Assembly: GCA_039519185.1 (NCBI GenBank)
Contig: CM076848.1
Coordinates: forward strand, 186,742,628 to 186,806,627
Reading direction: 5' to 3'
Source: Astragalus membranaceus
Taxonomy: Eukaryota > Streptophyta > Magnoliopsida > Fabales > Fabaceae
DNA length: 64,000 nt
Each line of letters starts with the position of its first letter. Positions within the stretch are counted from its first letter, which is position 1. Position numbers and translations under genes: made by a program. Below the pieces are notes generated by a model. That model searched no databases. It was not told the DNA's origin and worked only from the letters and a program-made list of their open reading frames with translations. Below are positions 22,889 to 33,458 of this stretch, piece by piece.

Positions 22889-25504
22889 CTGCAAAAAAAA
22901 CACCCTTTTTATTTCTGAATCAAAAGTGCATAAATTTTTTCAAAGCAACCAAATCAAACCAGACATGCTGTCAACTTAAGACAAAAATGAACATGCAAAT
23001 ATGTCTTGGGACAGTTACAAAACAGGTCTAAAGTAAGCTAAATCTGGTGAAGACAAGACAATGAGAGAAGAAACTGATGAAGCATGGAAATTGTAGGAAT
23101 AATCAGTTAGTGAAAGGGTATATTTGGAGTGCGGTTTGTTAGAGTGAGGTAGGCTAGAATTCACTTTTTTCATGTACATCTTTTTCATGTACTGATATAT
23201 GCTTATGTCAGAGTGCTGATAATGGCCACTTTGATAGTTACTTAATATACTGATAATGGCCATTTTGATCACATCAGTATATATGATTTCATGTAATCAA
23301 GAACTAAATTTAGTAATCAAGAAGCAACATGTAACTCTTTTATTCCAATGAAGAACTGAAGACAGTTGAGCTGAAGTAACACTATTTTGTTCCAATGAAG
23401 AAGCATATAACATTGGCCAATGAAATTTTCCTACTTTTTTTCTAGTTTCCACAGTGAGGTTGATGAAACAAAAGGGTGCAAGTAGAATACCCTACTACTA
23501 ATCAAACTAACCAGAAAGGAAAGAATCAATCTCAGAAACCAAAACCATAATCAAATTAGAATTATAATCAACATGTAGATTGCATAGCAAAAGGTTCACA
23601 CCTGAATCTCATAAATCTCAGAAATCAAAATTTGAAAATAAAGGAAAGAATCAAAAATCAAGCCATTCATAGCAAAAGGTCAACCATAACTAACATGCAA
23701 ACTACCTTGATTCAAGCCATTCACACCTAAATTTCAGAAATCAAAAATCGCAAATAAAGGAAATAATCAATTTCAGAAATCAAAACAAAAAATCAACAAA
23801 AAAACAGGCAAATCTAGAAATCGGAGAGCTTCCGTGTGTGTTGCGATTGTGAAGTGTAGAGAAGAGGAAATCACGAACCAGGAAAGAGAGAAATTGAAAT
23901 CGGAGAGAACGATCGAGAGAAAGAGATTGAGAGCGATCGAGAGATGATGATCGACGAGAGCCAGCGAGAGAGATGATGATCGACGAGAGCCAACGAGAGA
24001 GATCGAGGGCGATGGAGAGCTTCGTTCCAGAGACTGAGAATGAGAGGAAATTAGGGCTATGTCCATTTTTGGCATTTTTGAGTTTTACCGAGGGCAATTT
24101 TGTGATTCACAACCAAAACCCCCTAAAACCCTCCAATTTCGGGGAATGCGAAAATGGCCCCGAGGAAGGTTTAGGAGGGCTAGTAAAAAAACCCCAAATC
24201 TTTCCTTAATTTTTTTAAACTCCCAAACAATGAGTTCCTTCCGCACAAGCCTCCCCTTCTCCTCTCTTCCTCTCTCAACTCCCCCTCCCAAACAAACCCT
24301 AAGGGTCTGTTTGGGAGTTTGGAGGGGAGGGGAGGGGAGGGCTTTGGAGGGGAAGGGAGGGGAGGGGAAGGGAGGAGGAGGGGAGGGTTAACCTTACCCT
24401 TGTTTGGATGTCACAAATTATAAAAGGAAAAGGGGAGTGGAGACTTAATATGTAAATAGACATTTGTACCCTCTCTCTACTATTTGTTGTATGTTTATTT
24501 TTTTTGTTTATTTATTGAAATTTTTTTATCATAATCCAATCCAATTAGTATTATTATTATTTTTACACCATTTATTTATTTATTTACTTATTTTAACTTC
24601 AACGATTCTTTTTTTAAATAATCAGTTATTTGTATTAAAAATTGTTAAATGTTAATATCAATTATCTACTTTCTAACAATTACATATACACTTTTTTTGA
24701 CCAAAATAAATTATACATACACTTTTATTTACCAAAGTAAATTGGTAATTGGTAATACTTCAAATTTATTTAATACTTTAATTTTCTCCAACTTGGAAAA
24801 TATTGGTCATAAATAATTTTATATAAACTTACATATCATTGAACATAAAAAAAGGCAAACAAATTGAACTTTAAATTCAATATTTCACTTGAAAATTAGA
24901 AAATTCAAAATGAGATAATAGTCATCAAACTCAGAATTACAGACATTGTTTTTGAAATAAAATAGACAAGGGTAATTATAATGTATTATCAATTCATCTC
25001 TTTAACTATCTCAAAATAGAGACCAAAACATTCTTTTCTTTCTTGAGAGAGTCGACTTCAAAGAAACGCGCATAAACATCCATTACCTGCACCCAAAAGA
25101 AAACACAAGATCAGTGTATACTTTAATTATGTCTCAACAGGGAAGTGAGTTAGAGGAAAAGAAAGAGAACAACAACAACAAACCTACACTAATCTCTTGC
25201 ATGCAGACTTAAAAGACACACATACACAAACCTACACTATTGGTATGATTAACTTATTATTGCAAATAAACCTACATACTGAACAAATAAACAGATTCAT
25301 GCAGTTCCTGAACCTAAACAACCAAAACAGGATCCTGAGACAAAGCCTATTTCAGTTCTTGCATATCCTTCACCAGTTCTTGCATAGCCTTTTTTATGTA
25401 TATTTCAAACGATATATTTGTAAGCATTTTATTATATAGTAATTAACAACAGCAACACTAACTACAGCAGCTAGTATCAAAACCAAAAACAGAACTACTC
25501 AAAA

Positions 25505-25925
25505 CAGAACAGCAGCTACTTGTTGAAACAACAGCTACTTGTTGAAACAGAACCACTCAAAACAGAACCAAAAACAGCAAAACAGAATCAAATCAAAACA
25601 GCAGCTACTTGTTGAAACAACCACTCAAAACAGAACCAAAAACAGCAAAACAAAATCAAATCAAAACAGCAGCTACTTGTTGAAACAGAACCACTCAAAA
25701 CAGAACCAAAAACAGCAAAACAGAATCAAATCAAAACAGCAGCTACTTATTGAAACAGAACCACTATCAGCAAAACAGAATCAAATCAAAACAGCAGCTA
25801 CTTGTTGAAACAGAACCACTCAAAACAGAACCAAAAACAGCAAAACAGAATCAAATCAAAACAGCAGCTACTTGTTGAAACAGAATCAAACAGAACCACT
25901 CAAAACAGAACCATTCAAAACATAA
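25505..25925. repeat. Minisatellite, about 70-bp unit
   Basis: The motif CAGCAGCTACTTGTTGAAAC recurs at about 25510, 25599, 25667, 25737, 25792 and 25862. Full units are 70 bp. One unit is about 55 bp through an internal deletion. It is A/C-rich, and the plus-strand frames through it are not believed to be genes. It lies in the 3' part of Harbinger element 2. Confidence 0.88.
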
Positions 25926-25926
25926 A

Positions 25927-26922
25927 TTACCTTGATGAATTGAACATTATCTCTGTTAGAAAATTCTTCTTCCTATTTTTTGGGCATCCAAGCAATGCTC
26001 TAAGCTTATCTAGATTTTCAAGGAGATAAACATATGTCCGAGTCAACAAATGATTATCTACTTGCAACTCTTCTAAAAGCTTCCAAACATCCTCTTCTGA
26101 AATAGGAAGCTTTTGATGAATTTTCTCATATGCAGCAGTACTCTCTCTAAAAGCTTTCTCGTGAACCGCAGTGCTCTCTCTAAAGGCATCAGCAATGTTC
26201 GCAAGGGAAGATTTAATCCCTTCAATTTCAGCATCATCTCGAGACTTTCTATATCTCTTAGCTCTTGGCTCTTGAACAATTTGCACCTCGAGAGAAGTAA
26301 CTTCGTGATCATTGTTGGTCTCATGTATACTCTCGAGAGTCACCTCCTCCGTCGTTCCAAGTGACTCTAATTCCACACCAAGTGGTCTTTTTTGTCTAAT
26401 ATCTGAGTGATTCTCACCGTGTTCTCCAACAGCTTTATCATTTCCACAAAGCAAGACCAATTTATCGAAATGGTCTATTGGTTTTGTCATCCATTCTATA
26501 GCGGTGGAATTGGCCTATGAAATCAAACAAGCAATTAATTTTAGAGCATACCTCTATTAAATAGGATAAAATCAATTAATTTCAGAGCATACCTCAATTA
26601 ATTTTTGCCAGACTTCAGGTTCTGCATCCATACGTTTTGTGGTTGAATTTCAAGCAAATCCACTTAAATTTTTGAAATTATCATAAAACTTGTGAAAGTT
26701 TGTCTTGATTACTTTCCAACGACCTTTCACCTTGTCATTTTCAAAAGGTCGTTGGAATTTTTCACCCAACTCCTTTGTTATGTTGGCATACGCTGTTGAC
26801 GTATAAACCCCCCGAACTTTGTTTCCTTCATTTAGTTGATGCAAGAATGCATCAATAAGGACGGTGTCCATCTCCGCGGTCCATGTTTCTTTCTTTGGAG
26901 TTTCTTTCACTGGAGTAGACAT
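25927..26922 (-). pseudogene. PIF/Harbinger ORF1, Myb/SANT-like protein with premature stop
   Basis: Exon 1 (26922-26593) starts ATG and encodes a trihelix-type Myb/SANT-like domain (WTAEMDTVLIDAFLHQ, then VKGRWKVIKTNFHKFYDNF). Exon 2 (26514-25927) follows a GT-AG intron in phase. It encodes NSTAIEWMTKPIDHFDKL and then a charged, partly coiled-coil C-terminal region with two near-copies of AFRESTA. An in-frame TGA at 26652-26650, after SGFA where a Trp is expected, breaks the 305-codon frame. Such proteins act with the Harbinger transposase in DNA binding and nuclear import. As it stands it is a pseudogene, unless the 90-residue DNA-binding part is used alone. Confidence 0.78.
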
Positions 26923-27991
26923 TCTTCAAGAAAAGGTAACACAAGAAATCCATTGAAAACTATCAAATCAGTTCTGAAAACATAGTCAAAAGGTAACACA
27001 AGAAATCCATAACATTGTATACAAAGTCTAATCACCTAACTTTATCAGAACAGAAGCATTCTCATTGATTCACCTAAATTTACCAGAACAGAAGCATTTA
27101 TAATTCTGCAATGTATCAAATAAGCTTATGAAAATCTTGATAATTTGAAAGGAAAAGACTCAGATCTTTGAACCTTGTAAAAGCTGTATCTATTATTACT
27201 CTAAATAGGAGTAAGAATTTACTCCCAACCCATGAACCAGAATCCATCTCTTTGACAATGACACCCTTTGTCAAATGCAAGCAGTTAATGAACAATTAAC
27301 AAAATCAATGTTATCATGAAACTATATGCAATAAAATCAGAAACAATATACCTAAGTTGATAATGATATTGATCAGAAACAACTTGAAAGCAGCAACCAT
27401 GAAACGGGACAGCAAGATTCGTTATCCTAGATTATAAAAAATAGGGAATTAATTAATCAATTTCAACAAAAATAAAGCAAATCTGAAAAATCAGAACAAG
27501 AAATTTAAAACATGGTGAGAGATCGAGAGAGAAGCAGATCGAGATTCGAGAGAGAGAGAAGCAGAACTAGATCGATTCGAGAGAGAAGCTGGGCGAGATC
27601 GAGATCCAGAGAGAACCTTGGCGAGATCGAGAGAGAAGAGAGAGAAGGTGCGAGATCGAGATTGAGAGAGAAGAAAGCGAAGCAGAACGATCGAGAGAGA
27701 GAGAGAGGAGAGGTACTGGCGTGTGAAATCTGAATGGGACTGAGAAGTAATTTTCGAATTGTAGTAAGGGTAAACGTGTCATTTCGCATCATAAACCTCC
27801 TAAACCCCCCCCCCCCCCCCCAAATTGGGGGAATTTGAAAATGGACCATCAGGAGGGGTTAGGAGGGCTTACCAAAATCCCTCAACACTTTCCCTAATTT
27901 TTTTAAACTCCCAAACAAGGGGTTCCTTCCCCCACAAGCCTTCCCTTCCCCTCCCTTCCCCTCCCAACTCCTCCTCCCAAACATACCCTAA

Positions 27992-28312
27992 GTGTGTCTA
28001 GTTATCCCCTGCTGTTAGTTTTAGCTAACAACGTTAGTTTTGGTTGCCATTTGGGATCTAGTTATCCTCCTGCAAATATCACGTTTATCCATTTACCCCC
28101 TGCAAATATTAAGTGGGATCTAGTTACCCTCCTGCAAATATTAAGTGTTTCTAGTTACCTCCCTGCAAAGCCAGCATAGACTTAACGTTGTTAGCTAAAA
28201 CTAACAGCAGAGGTAACTAGAACACTTAATATTTGCAATTTTTGTTTTGAGAGTTTTTTTTCAGAGGGTAAATAGATAAACGTGATATTTGTAGGGGGTA
28301 AATAATATTTAA
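27992..28312. mobile_element. Right part of the split Mutator-type MITE
   Basis: It starts GTGTGTCTAGTTATCCCCTG directly after the Harbinger TAA and ends AATATTTAAGTC. The two arms share GTTAGTTTTAGCTAACAACG and its inverse. The right arm extends about 100 bp further than the left, and its outer part matches the fragment at 17166-17232. Confidence 0.7.
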
Positions 28313-29113
28313 GTCAATAGTATAATATTAAATGTCATGAAAGGTTGACAAATTAACCACTCTTAGCATTTTATATTATATCATACTATAGTGATTTGTA
28401 TACTAGCAAGTGACTTAGTTGATTTTTTTGCTTTAGAAGGCAAAAAAAAGTAAAAGTAATTCTTGCTGGGAGCAAAGCGTCCATGACTTTGGAATAAAAG
28501 AACAACGATTTTGTTTGAAGAATCAATTTGGGACAACTTAGCTATTTAATTAAATAGTTAACTTAGTTCACCTGTGTTGTTAATGAAATGTTAAATTTGA
28601 TTTCAATGAATATATTAGGTGTTGTAACTCATTAATTTTCAAATAAACATCGTTAACAATGAATTTGAGCATTATAAACCACAATGTCCTTGTTTGTTTG
28701 TCCAACACGAACCAATTAAGTCATGTCTTATTTGTGTGGACGTGAAAAAACGTGAACTTCTAAGTATTGGTCAACCCTAAACCACATAATAATTGGCCAT
28801 CGCTAAATGTTAAAATGATTTAGAAAGGAATTTTGTTACCTTTTATTAAGTTAAAATATCTTTTAAAGGTTGACATGTCACGCTGGTTATCAACCACTCA
28901 TAACATTTTATATTATATCTTGCGATAGTGATTTGTACACTAGTAAGTGACTTAGTTGATCTGTAAGCAAAAAAAGGTTAAAAAATATTTTGTGTGCTTG
29001 TATATCTCATTTTTTGCTATTACGTCTTGTAACAAATTTAGAATAAACCTCCAATTTAGTTGTTGATCTCACCATCTTTCCTATCATGTTTTTAAAGTAT
29101 ATAAAAATAATAG
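28313..29113. other. Intergenic AT-rich DNA
   Basis: No gene is seen. One internal similarity is visible: a segment near 28325-28425 (TGTCATGAAAGGTTGACA..CACTC..ACATTTTATATTATATC) recurs near 28866-28965, so it holds a diverged direct repeat of roughly 100 bp. Confidence 0.4.
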
Positions 29114-29121
29114 ATAAACTC

Positions 29122-29605
29122 TAGGCATGGCAACGGGGCGGGGGCGGGTTTGGCATTCCACGTCCCCGCCCCTACCTCTATCAGGGTCGGATTTTGCATC
29201 CCCCCAACCCCGTCCCAAACGGAGACGGGTTCCCTGCGGGTACCCGTTTCCGCCACAAATTTATAAGAAAAATACAAAAAATATATTTATAATAATTAAT
29301 AAAATAAAATAATAATAATTATACAATGATAAAATAAAATCAAAAGTATTAAAATGGATTTTTCTATAGGAAATAGATCAAAATTAAAAATAAACAAAAT
29401 TTATGAAACAAAATGAATGAGTAAATATGCATGAAATAAAATAAAATAATTAATTTATGCTTTGTCGAACGGGTTCGGGGCGGGGATGGGGTGGGTATCG
29501 ACATCCCCGAACCCAAACCCGTTCCCGGTCAAAACGGGTTTTCTCGTCAAACTCGGAGCGGGGTCGGATGGGTACCCACGGGTTCAGGTTATGTTGCCAT
29601 GCCTA
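29122..29605. mobile_element. hAT-type MITE with GC-rich ends and 8-bp TSD
   Basis: The ends TAGGCATGGCAAC (29122) and GTTGCCATGCCTA (to 29605) are exact inverses. They are flanked by the 8-bp direct repeat ATAAACTC (29114-29121 and 29606-29613). Both arms are rich in CCCCGNNCCC and GGGTACCC words, while the core is very AT-rich. There is no protein. Confidence 0.88.
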
Positions 29606-29613
29606 ATAAACTC

Positions 29614-31596
29614 TCAGCACCTTACTTCCCCATAAGGGATTTAATTACAAAACTTCACAGGCTAATTCACAAATTTTGGGGACTGTGAAACAAAGTATGA
29701 TGTTTGAACTTTTTTTTGCATGTGGAGACCTTCATGTGTGTGTTTACTATTTCATAGAACATATTTTTTGGATTGCTCATTGGTGATTGGGTATGGGGAT
29801 GAAATTGGGGGCCTTGCTGGCCAATGCATTCAAACATGCTTGCGGAACAATGAGTCTTGCTATGGTTTTCAAATGTGGGGTCAGCTTGTGAAAGAGCAGA
29901 CTTGTATTACAGAGGGGGTACGAATCTATGATTTGAAACAACTGGAATTTCAACATGGTGGAAAATTGATTGATAGGCAAAATTCAAATGGGGATTACAA
30001 AGGGATTATACCATTGGGGTACACTTTGATGACAACGAAGATGAGAGGGCTCTGTGAATGGATGGAGGCGAAATTTTGATTCGACTTCAGAGGTGAATAG
30101 AACTAAGTATTGAGGAGAAGAAGGAAAAAACCGTCTCAAAAAAAAAACATAGCTAATGAAGAGCCCATGAGAGACCATGGTTTGTTTGCCATAAGAATTC
30201 AGTCATGTATTCATCCCTCTCAAATGAAACTTATGTTACTCATAAAACCATTAGGAGCAAATTTGGAATAGATTCAACATCTAAATTCCTAGTGGATTTT
30301 CACGTTGGAAGGAGACATGGAGCAACTTACTGTAACCACGCAAACAAATGCTCAATTTCATTTCTCACCTAGTAAAATTTGCATATAGTTATTCTGCAAC
30401 ACGAGATGCATTTATCATCAAACGTTAAGGTGCAAATTAATATCTAAGATTTTTCCTTTTTAAAAATAATTCGAAACCAAGCTCAGATGAGATAGGATCT
30501 ACAAACTAAAAAAAGTAAGAAACTTTTTTCCATCAAAGGAAAGCTTCAAGACAGTGATCCAAGCATATCATGACCCCATATCATTGAGCCCTGAAATGAA
30601 GAAGGAAATTTGTTAGGGGGTTTATCTCCAGTAAAATACTTTTACTGCAGAACTACCACACATAAATGTTTTGCAACCCGAACTGACCGACAATTCAACC
30701 AGTTAAACCATATATCAATCATGTTCATAGTTTAGTTATTTGAATGGTTCGACATCTAGTTTGAGCGATTTAAAGCAGTTGAACCATGATCTAAAAGTCT
30801 CACCGGTTTGATTTTTAAACATTGCCAAACATTAAAAGACCTTGACAGATCTTAACATATAACATCCTGATTACGTGCTAAACGGACATATACATCAAAA
30901 TCTAGAAACAACCACTCATGATTTTTCAGGGTTTTTTCTTTTCATTTTGTTCTAATCTGGAGAGGCAGAAGGACGTAGAATTAGTCTCAAAAAGAAAAAG
31001 GCTAATACCAATAATTTAAAAAGGAAATGGCAAACACCAGCAATCTCTTAACATATAACAATAACAACTCAATACAGTTGAATGAACAGAGTTTGTCAAT
31101 GCATAAATTTCACAATCATCTAGGTATTATTATAAGAAAAAGGTTCTATGTAAGAACTTCACACATCAGAGCTATTGTATAAATCTTGAGACACGCCTCC
31201 ATTGGACACGTGAACAACAGGGAAGTAAGATTCCTGGTCGTAAAGGAGAATGGGAAAGATAAAAGGTGTCACAAAAATGCGCATGACACGCCTTAAAATA
31301 ATCAGCTACCCAAAGCATGAGATTTAATTTACACAGATAAATACCAATGTTTTATAAAAATAAATAAGATAATAGTCTGCCTGTTAGGATAGAACAAAAA
31401 AGAAAATTAGTTAAGATCAATTAGAGGAGTTAGTTAATTCTTAAGTAAAACCCCACAAAGATGAAACAGCTAAGACATACATTAAAGTTGAGAGTTAAAA
31501 CAGCTTAGGCATACAAACAAATATTTATCTTCCAAAGCAAGCAAATTCAACTGAAACCACAAAATTCAATAACCAAAATAAGGCAATTACCACAAA
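29614..31596. other. Prohibitin downstream region, no clear gene
   Basis: About 2 kb. A plus-strand frame of 119 codons at 29720-30079 matches no family known to me and has no supporting structure. A segment at 30680-30830 with ACCGGTT- and GATTTAAAGCAGTTGAA-type words resembles short stretches at 8085-8210 and 55370-55440, so it is a dispersed repeat. The prohibitin 3' UTR should lie just before 31597. Confidence 0.4.
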
Positions 31597-33170
31597 TCAA
31601 CGTGCGGGATTAATAGCCATGAGCAAGTTCTTCCCACCAGGGAGGTAAGAAACATTAGGAGACTTGGCCAAAGTAGCAGCCACTTCCCTGGAAGCCTCAA
31701 TCCTCCTAAGCTCAATCAACCCCATACCAGCAGATGCAGTAGCATCAGAAATCAGCTTAGCAGCGTCACTCTCTCCCTCAGCACGGATAATGGCAGCACG
31801 ACGCTCCTGTTCAGCCTTCATCACAACAAACTTCGACCTCTCTGCCTCCTGCTGTGCCACCTGCTTCTGCTCAACAGCCCTGGCATATTGGATCACTAAA
31901 TAAGTTAGCTGGTTACAGATAGTTACCTTACAGTATGTTATTAAATCAATTAGACCCGTGAAGAAACAATTTAATTCAGCATTTATAGCATAAGCTTTCG
32001 TTTGGATACACAACTTAAAAATTCTTATCGCATAAGCCCTTATTATATAAGTACTTTTGTACAGTTATTATTTTTATAATAAAAGATAAAATCAAATAAA
32101 ATTATTTTCATATAAGCTATAAGCTATTTTCATGAGCTATACTAGAGAGTTTATGAAAATAAGCGGAAATATATGTCGTAAGTTGTTTTCATAAGCTCTC
32201 CCAAACAGTCTCACTAATAAACATGTTTATTTATACCAATAAATAAACACAAATAAGTCAGTATAAACCGACCCTAAAAAGCTTGTTATACAAGTGTTTA
32301 TGTATAAGCTATTTATACAACAAAAATTTAATTAAATCAATGGACTGTATAAGCAATTTTGAAGAGCTTATGGACATATCATAACCTGGTTACATAAACT
32401 TTCCCAAACAATCTCAAAGAGTTTATGCTGATAGATAAGCTCATAATCCATTTCAAAGAAAGTTAGCAGAGTTAGTCAATTAGTTTAGGGCCTGTTGTAA
32501 ATTGGTTAGTTCGTTAAAAACTTCACAATTAATCAAAACAGTGTAACTAAAATGCAATCACAGAGAAACAAGAAATGCAATTTCACAGATTGATAATAAA
32601 CAAAAAATTTAACCTTGAGAACTCAGCACCATAAGACAAGTGAGTAATAGCAACATCATCAAGAAGAATATTGAAATCCTTAGCACGTCGAACGAGGCTT
32701 TCACGAACAAGGGCAGAGACCTGAGGACGTTCAGTAAGAAGCTGATCGGCATTAAACTGTGCAACAACAGCCTTAAGAACTTCATTTCCAATAGAAGGAA
32801 GAACTTTCTCATCATATTCAAGACCGAGATTTTGAACAATGGTAGGGAGACGTTCAGTGTCAGGACGAGAGAGAACACGAAGAGTGAGATTAACCATCTG
32901 AAGATCTTTCGTACCGGAAATTGAGGAAAAAGTGTGAGCACGAGTACGGATATCGAAGATGTAGGGTTTTTGAACCCATGGGATTAGGAAATGAGTTCCT
33001 TCACCAACGGATTCTTCTAGAATCCCGCGGAAACGATCGAAGAGGACAGCGCGTTGGCCACCGTCGACGGTGTAGAGAGAGGAGGTTACGGCAGTTGCGG
33101 CTGCGCCGAGACCGAAGGCGGCGCGAGCTATGTTGGAGAGGATCGACGCTGCTGCTTGGCTGCTTCCCAT
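31597..33170 (-). CDS. Prohibitin, type I (PHB3/PHB4-like)
   Basis: Two exons (33170-32614 and 31879-31597) join in phase to 279 residues, the normal size of plant type-I prohibitins. These form ring complexes with type-II prohibitins in the mitochondrial inner membrane, where they stabilise respiratory and protease complexes. Seen in order are an N-terminal hydrophobic anchor (AARAAFGLGAAATAV), the SPFH/band-7 core (YTVDGGQRAVLFDRFRG, IPWVQKPYIFDIRTR, LRVLSRPD), then a coiled coil (EQKQVAQQEAERSKF). The conserved tail GLIELRRIEASRE and SPNVSYLPGG follows. The start is MGSSQAAAS at 33170: the upstream in-frame TTG is not an eukaryotic start. The intron at AEFS/R carries MITE-like repeats. The frame is intact. 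Confidence 0.97.
31990..32445. repeat. Two MITE-like repeats in the prohibitin intron
   Basis: Two head-to-tail copies (about 31990-32275 and 32279-32445, the second shorter) carry TTATAAGTACTTT, ATAAGCTATTT and CATAAGCTCTCCCAAACAG words. They belong to the same family as 13953-14213 in the asparaginase intron. Confidence 0.6.
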
Positions 33171-33458
33171 TTCGACAGTGAACAACTCAATGAAAGAGAG
33201 AATGAGGGTTTAGGGTTCAAGGAAATGGACGAGGAGAAACAATAGAGGGTTTTGATATACTTGAATTTCTTTTGTTCTTTTTATTATTTATTATTAAAAA
33301 ATGCTTGCTTAATAGTTTGCTTGGAGAAGGGGGTTCATTTTACGATTTCTTTTTCCAAAAATGAAAAATTACTCACTCACACCTCACCCGTCGTGATTGA
33401 GTGAAGGACTGAAGGCGCATACTTTCTTTGTGTGTGATATATAAAAGAAATTAAAAGG
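33171..33458 (-). promoter_or_regulatory. Prohibitin upstream region
   Basis: This 290-bp stretch between the prohibitin ATG and the next transposon end must contain the 5' leader and at least the proximal promoter. No TATA box is obvious. The region next to the ATG is purine-rich. Confidence 0.35.

Larger units (their letters stand above)
17233..24299. mobile_element. PIF/Harbinger-like element 1 (composite, carries host genes)
   Basis: The left end is a GGAG..GGAGGGGAAGGG purine tract lacking about 12 bp of the TIR seen in element 2. The right end CTCCCAAACAAACCC stops at 24299 next to TAA. The left subterminal part (17825-18110) is closely similar to element 2 at 24826-25100, including a shared minus-strand splice acceptor and short exon (GGTGCAG then GTAATG). 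The right part has a GATCGAGAGAGA-rich leader (23820-24050) then a 250-bp G/C-skewed end, as in element 2. Inside are an intact alpha/beta hydrolase, a second internal right end, a copia fragment and a KH-gene exon. No transposase was found. Segments 17440-17820, 19600-20620 and 22890-23820 hold nothing recognisable. Confidence 0.65.
24303..27988 (-). mobile_element. PIF/Harbinger-like element 2 with ORF1
   Basis: The ends are GGGTCTGTTTGGGAGTTTGG at 24303 and CTCCTCCCAAACATACCC at 27988, an inverted repeat. TAA sits on both sides (24300-24302 and 27989-27991), the 3-bp TWA target of PIF/Harbinger. On the minus strand it has a GAGAGA/GATCGAG-rich leader (27500-27720), a Myb/SANT-like ORF1 and a short shared 3' exon near 25080. 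The DDE transposase (ORF2) is missing. A run of 16 C lies at 27807-27822. Regions 24400-24820, 25110-25490 and 26930-27490 show no genes. Confidence 0.75.

Noticed and set aside
25539..26029. Plus-strand Gln/Asn/Lys-rich frames over the minisatellite
   Set aside because: They come from the 70-bp repeat unit, which stays open by chance, and lie opposite the Harbinger ORF1 end.
27507..27850. Arg/Glu/Ser-rich frames in GAGAGA DNA
   Set aside because: A GATCGAGAGAGA purine tract gives RER/SLS-type translations. It is the leader of the Harbinger element, not a protein.
29720..30079. 119-codon plus-strand frame after the hAT MITE
   Set aside because: No family recognised, no clear introns or paralogs in the window. 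Kept only as a note in the regional entry.
32640..33245. Plus-strand frames opposite prohibitin exon 1
   Set aside because: They are antisense shadows of the well-supported prohibitin coding exon.
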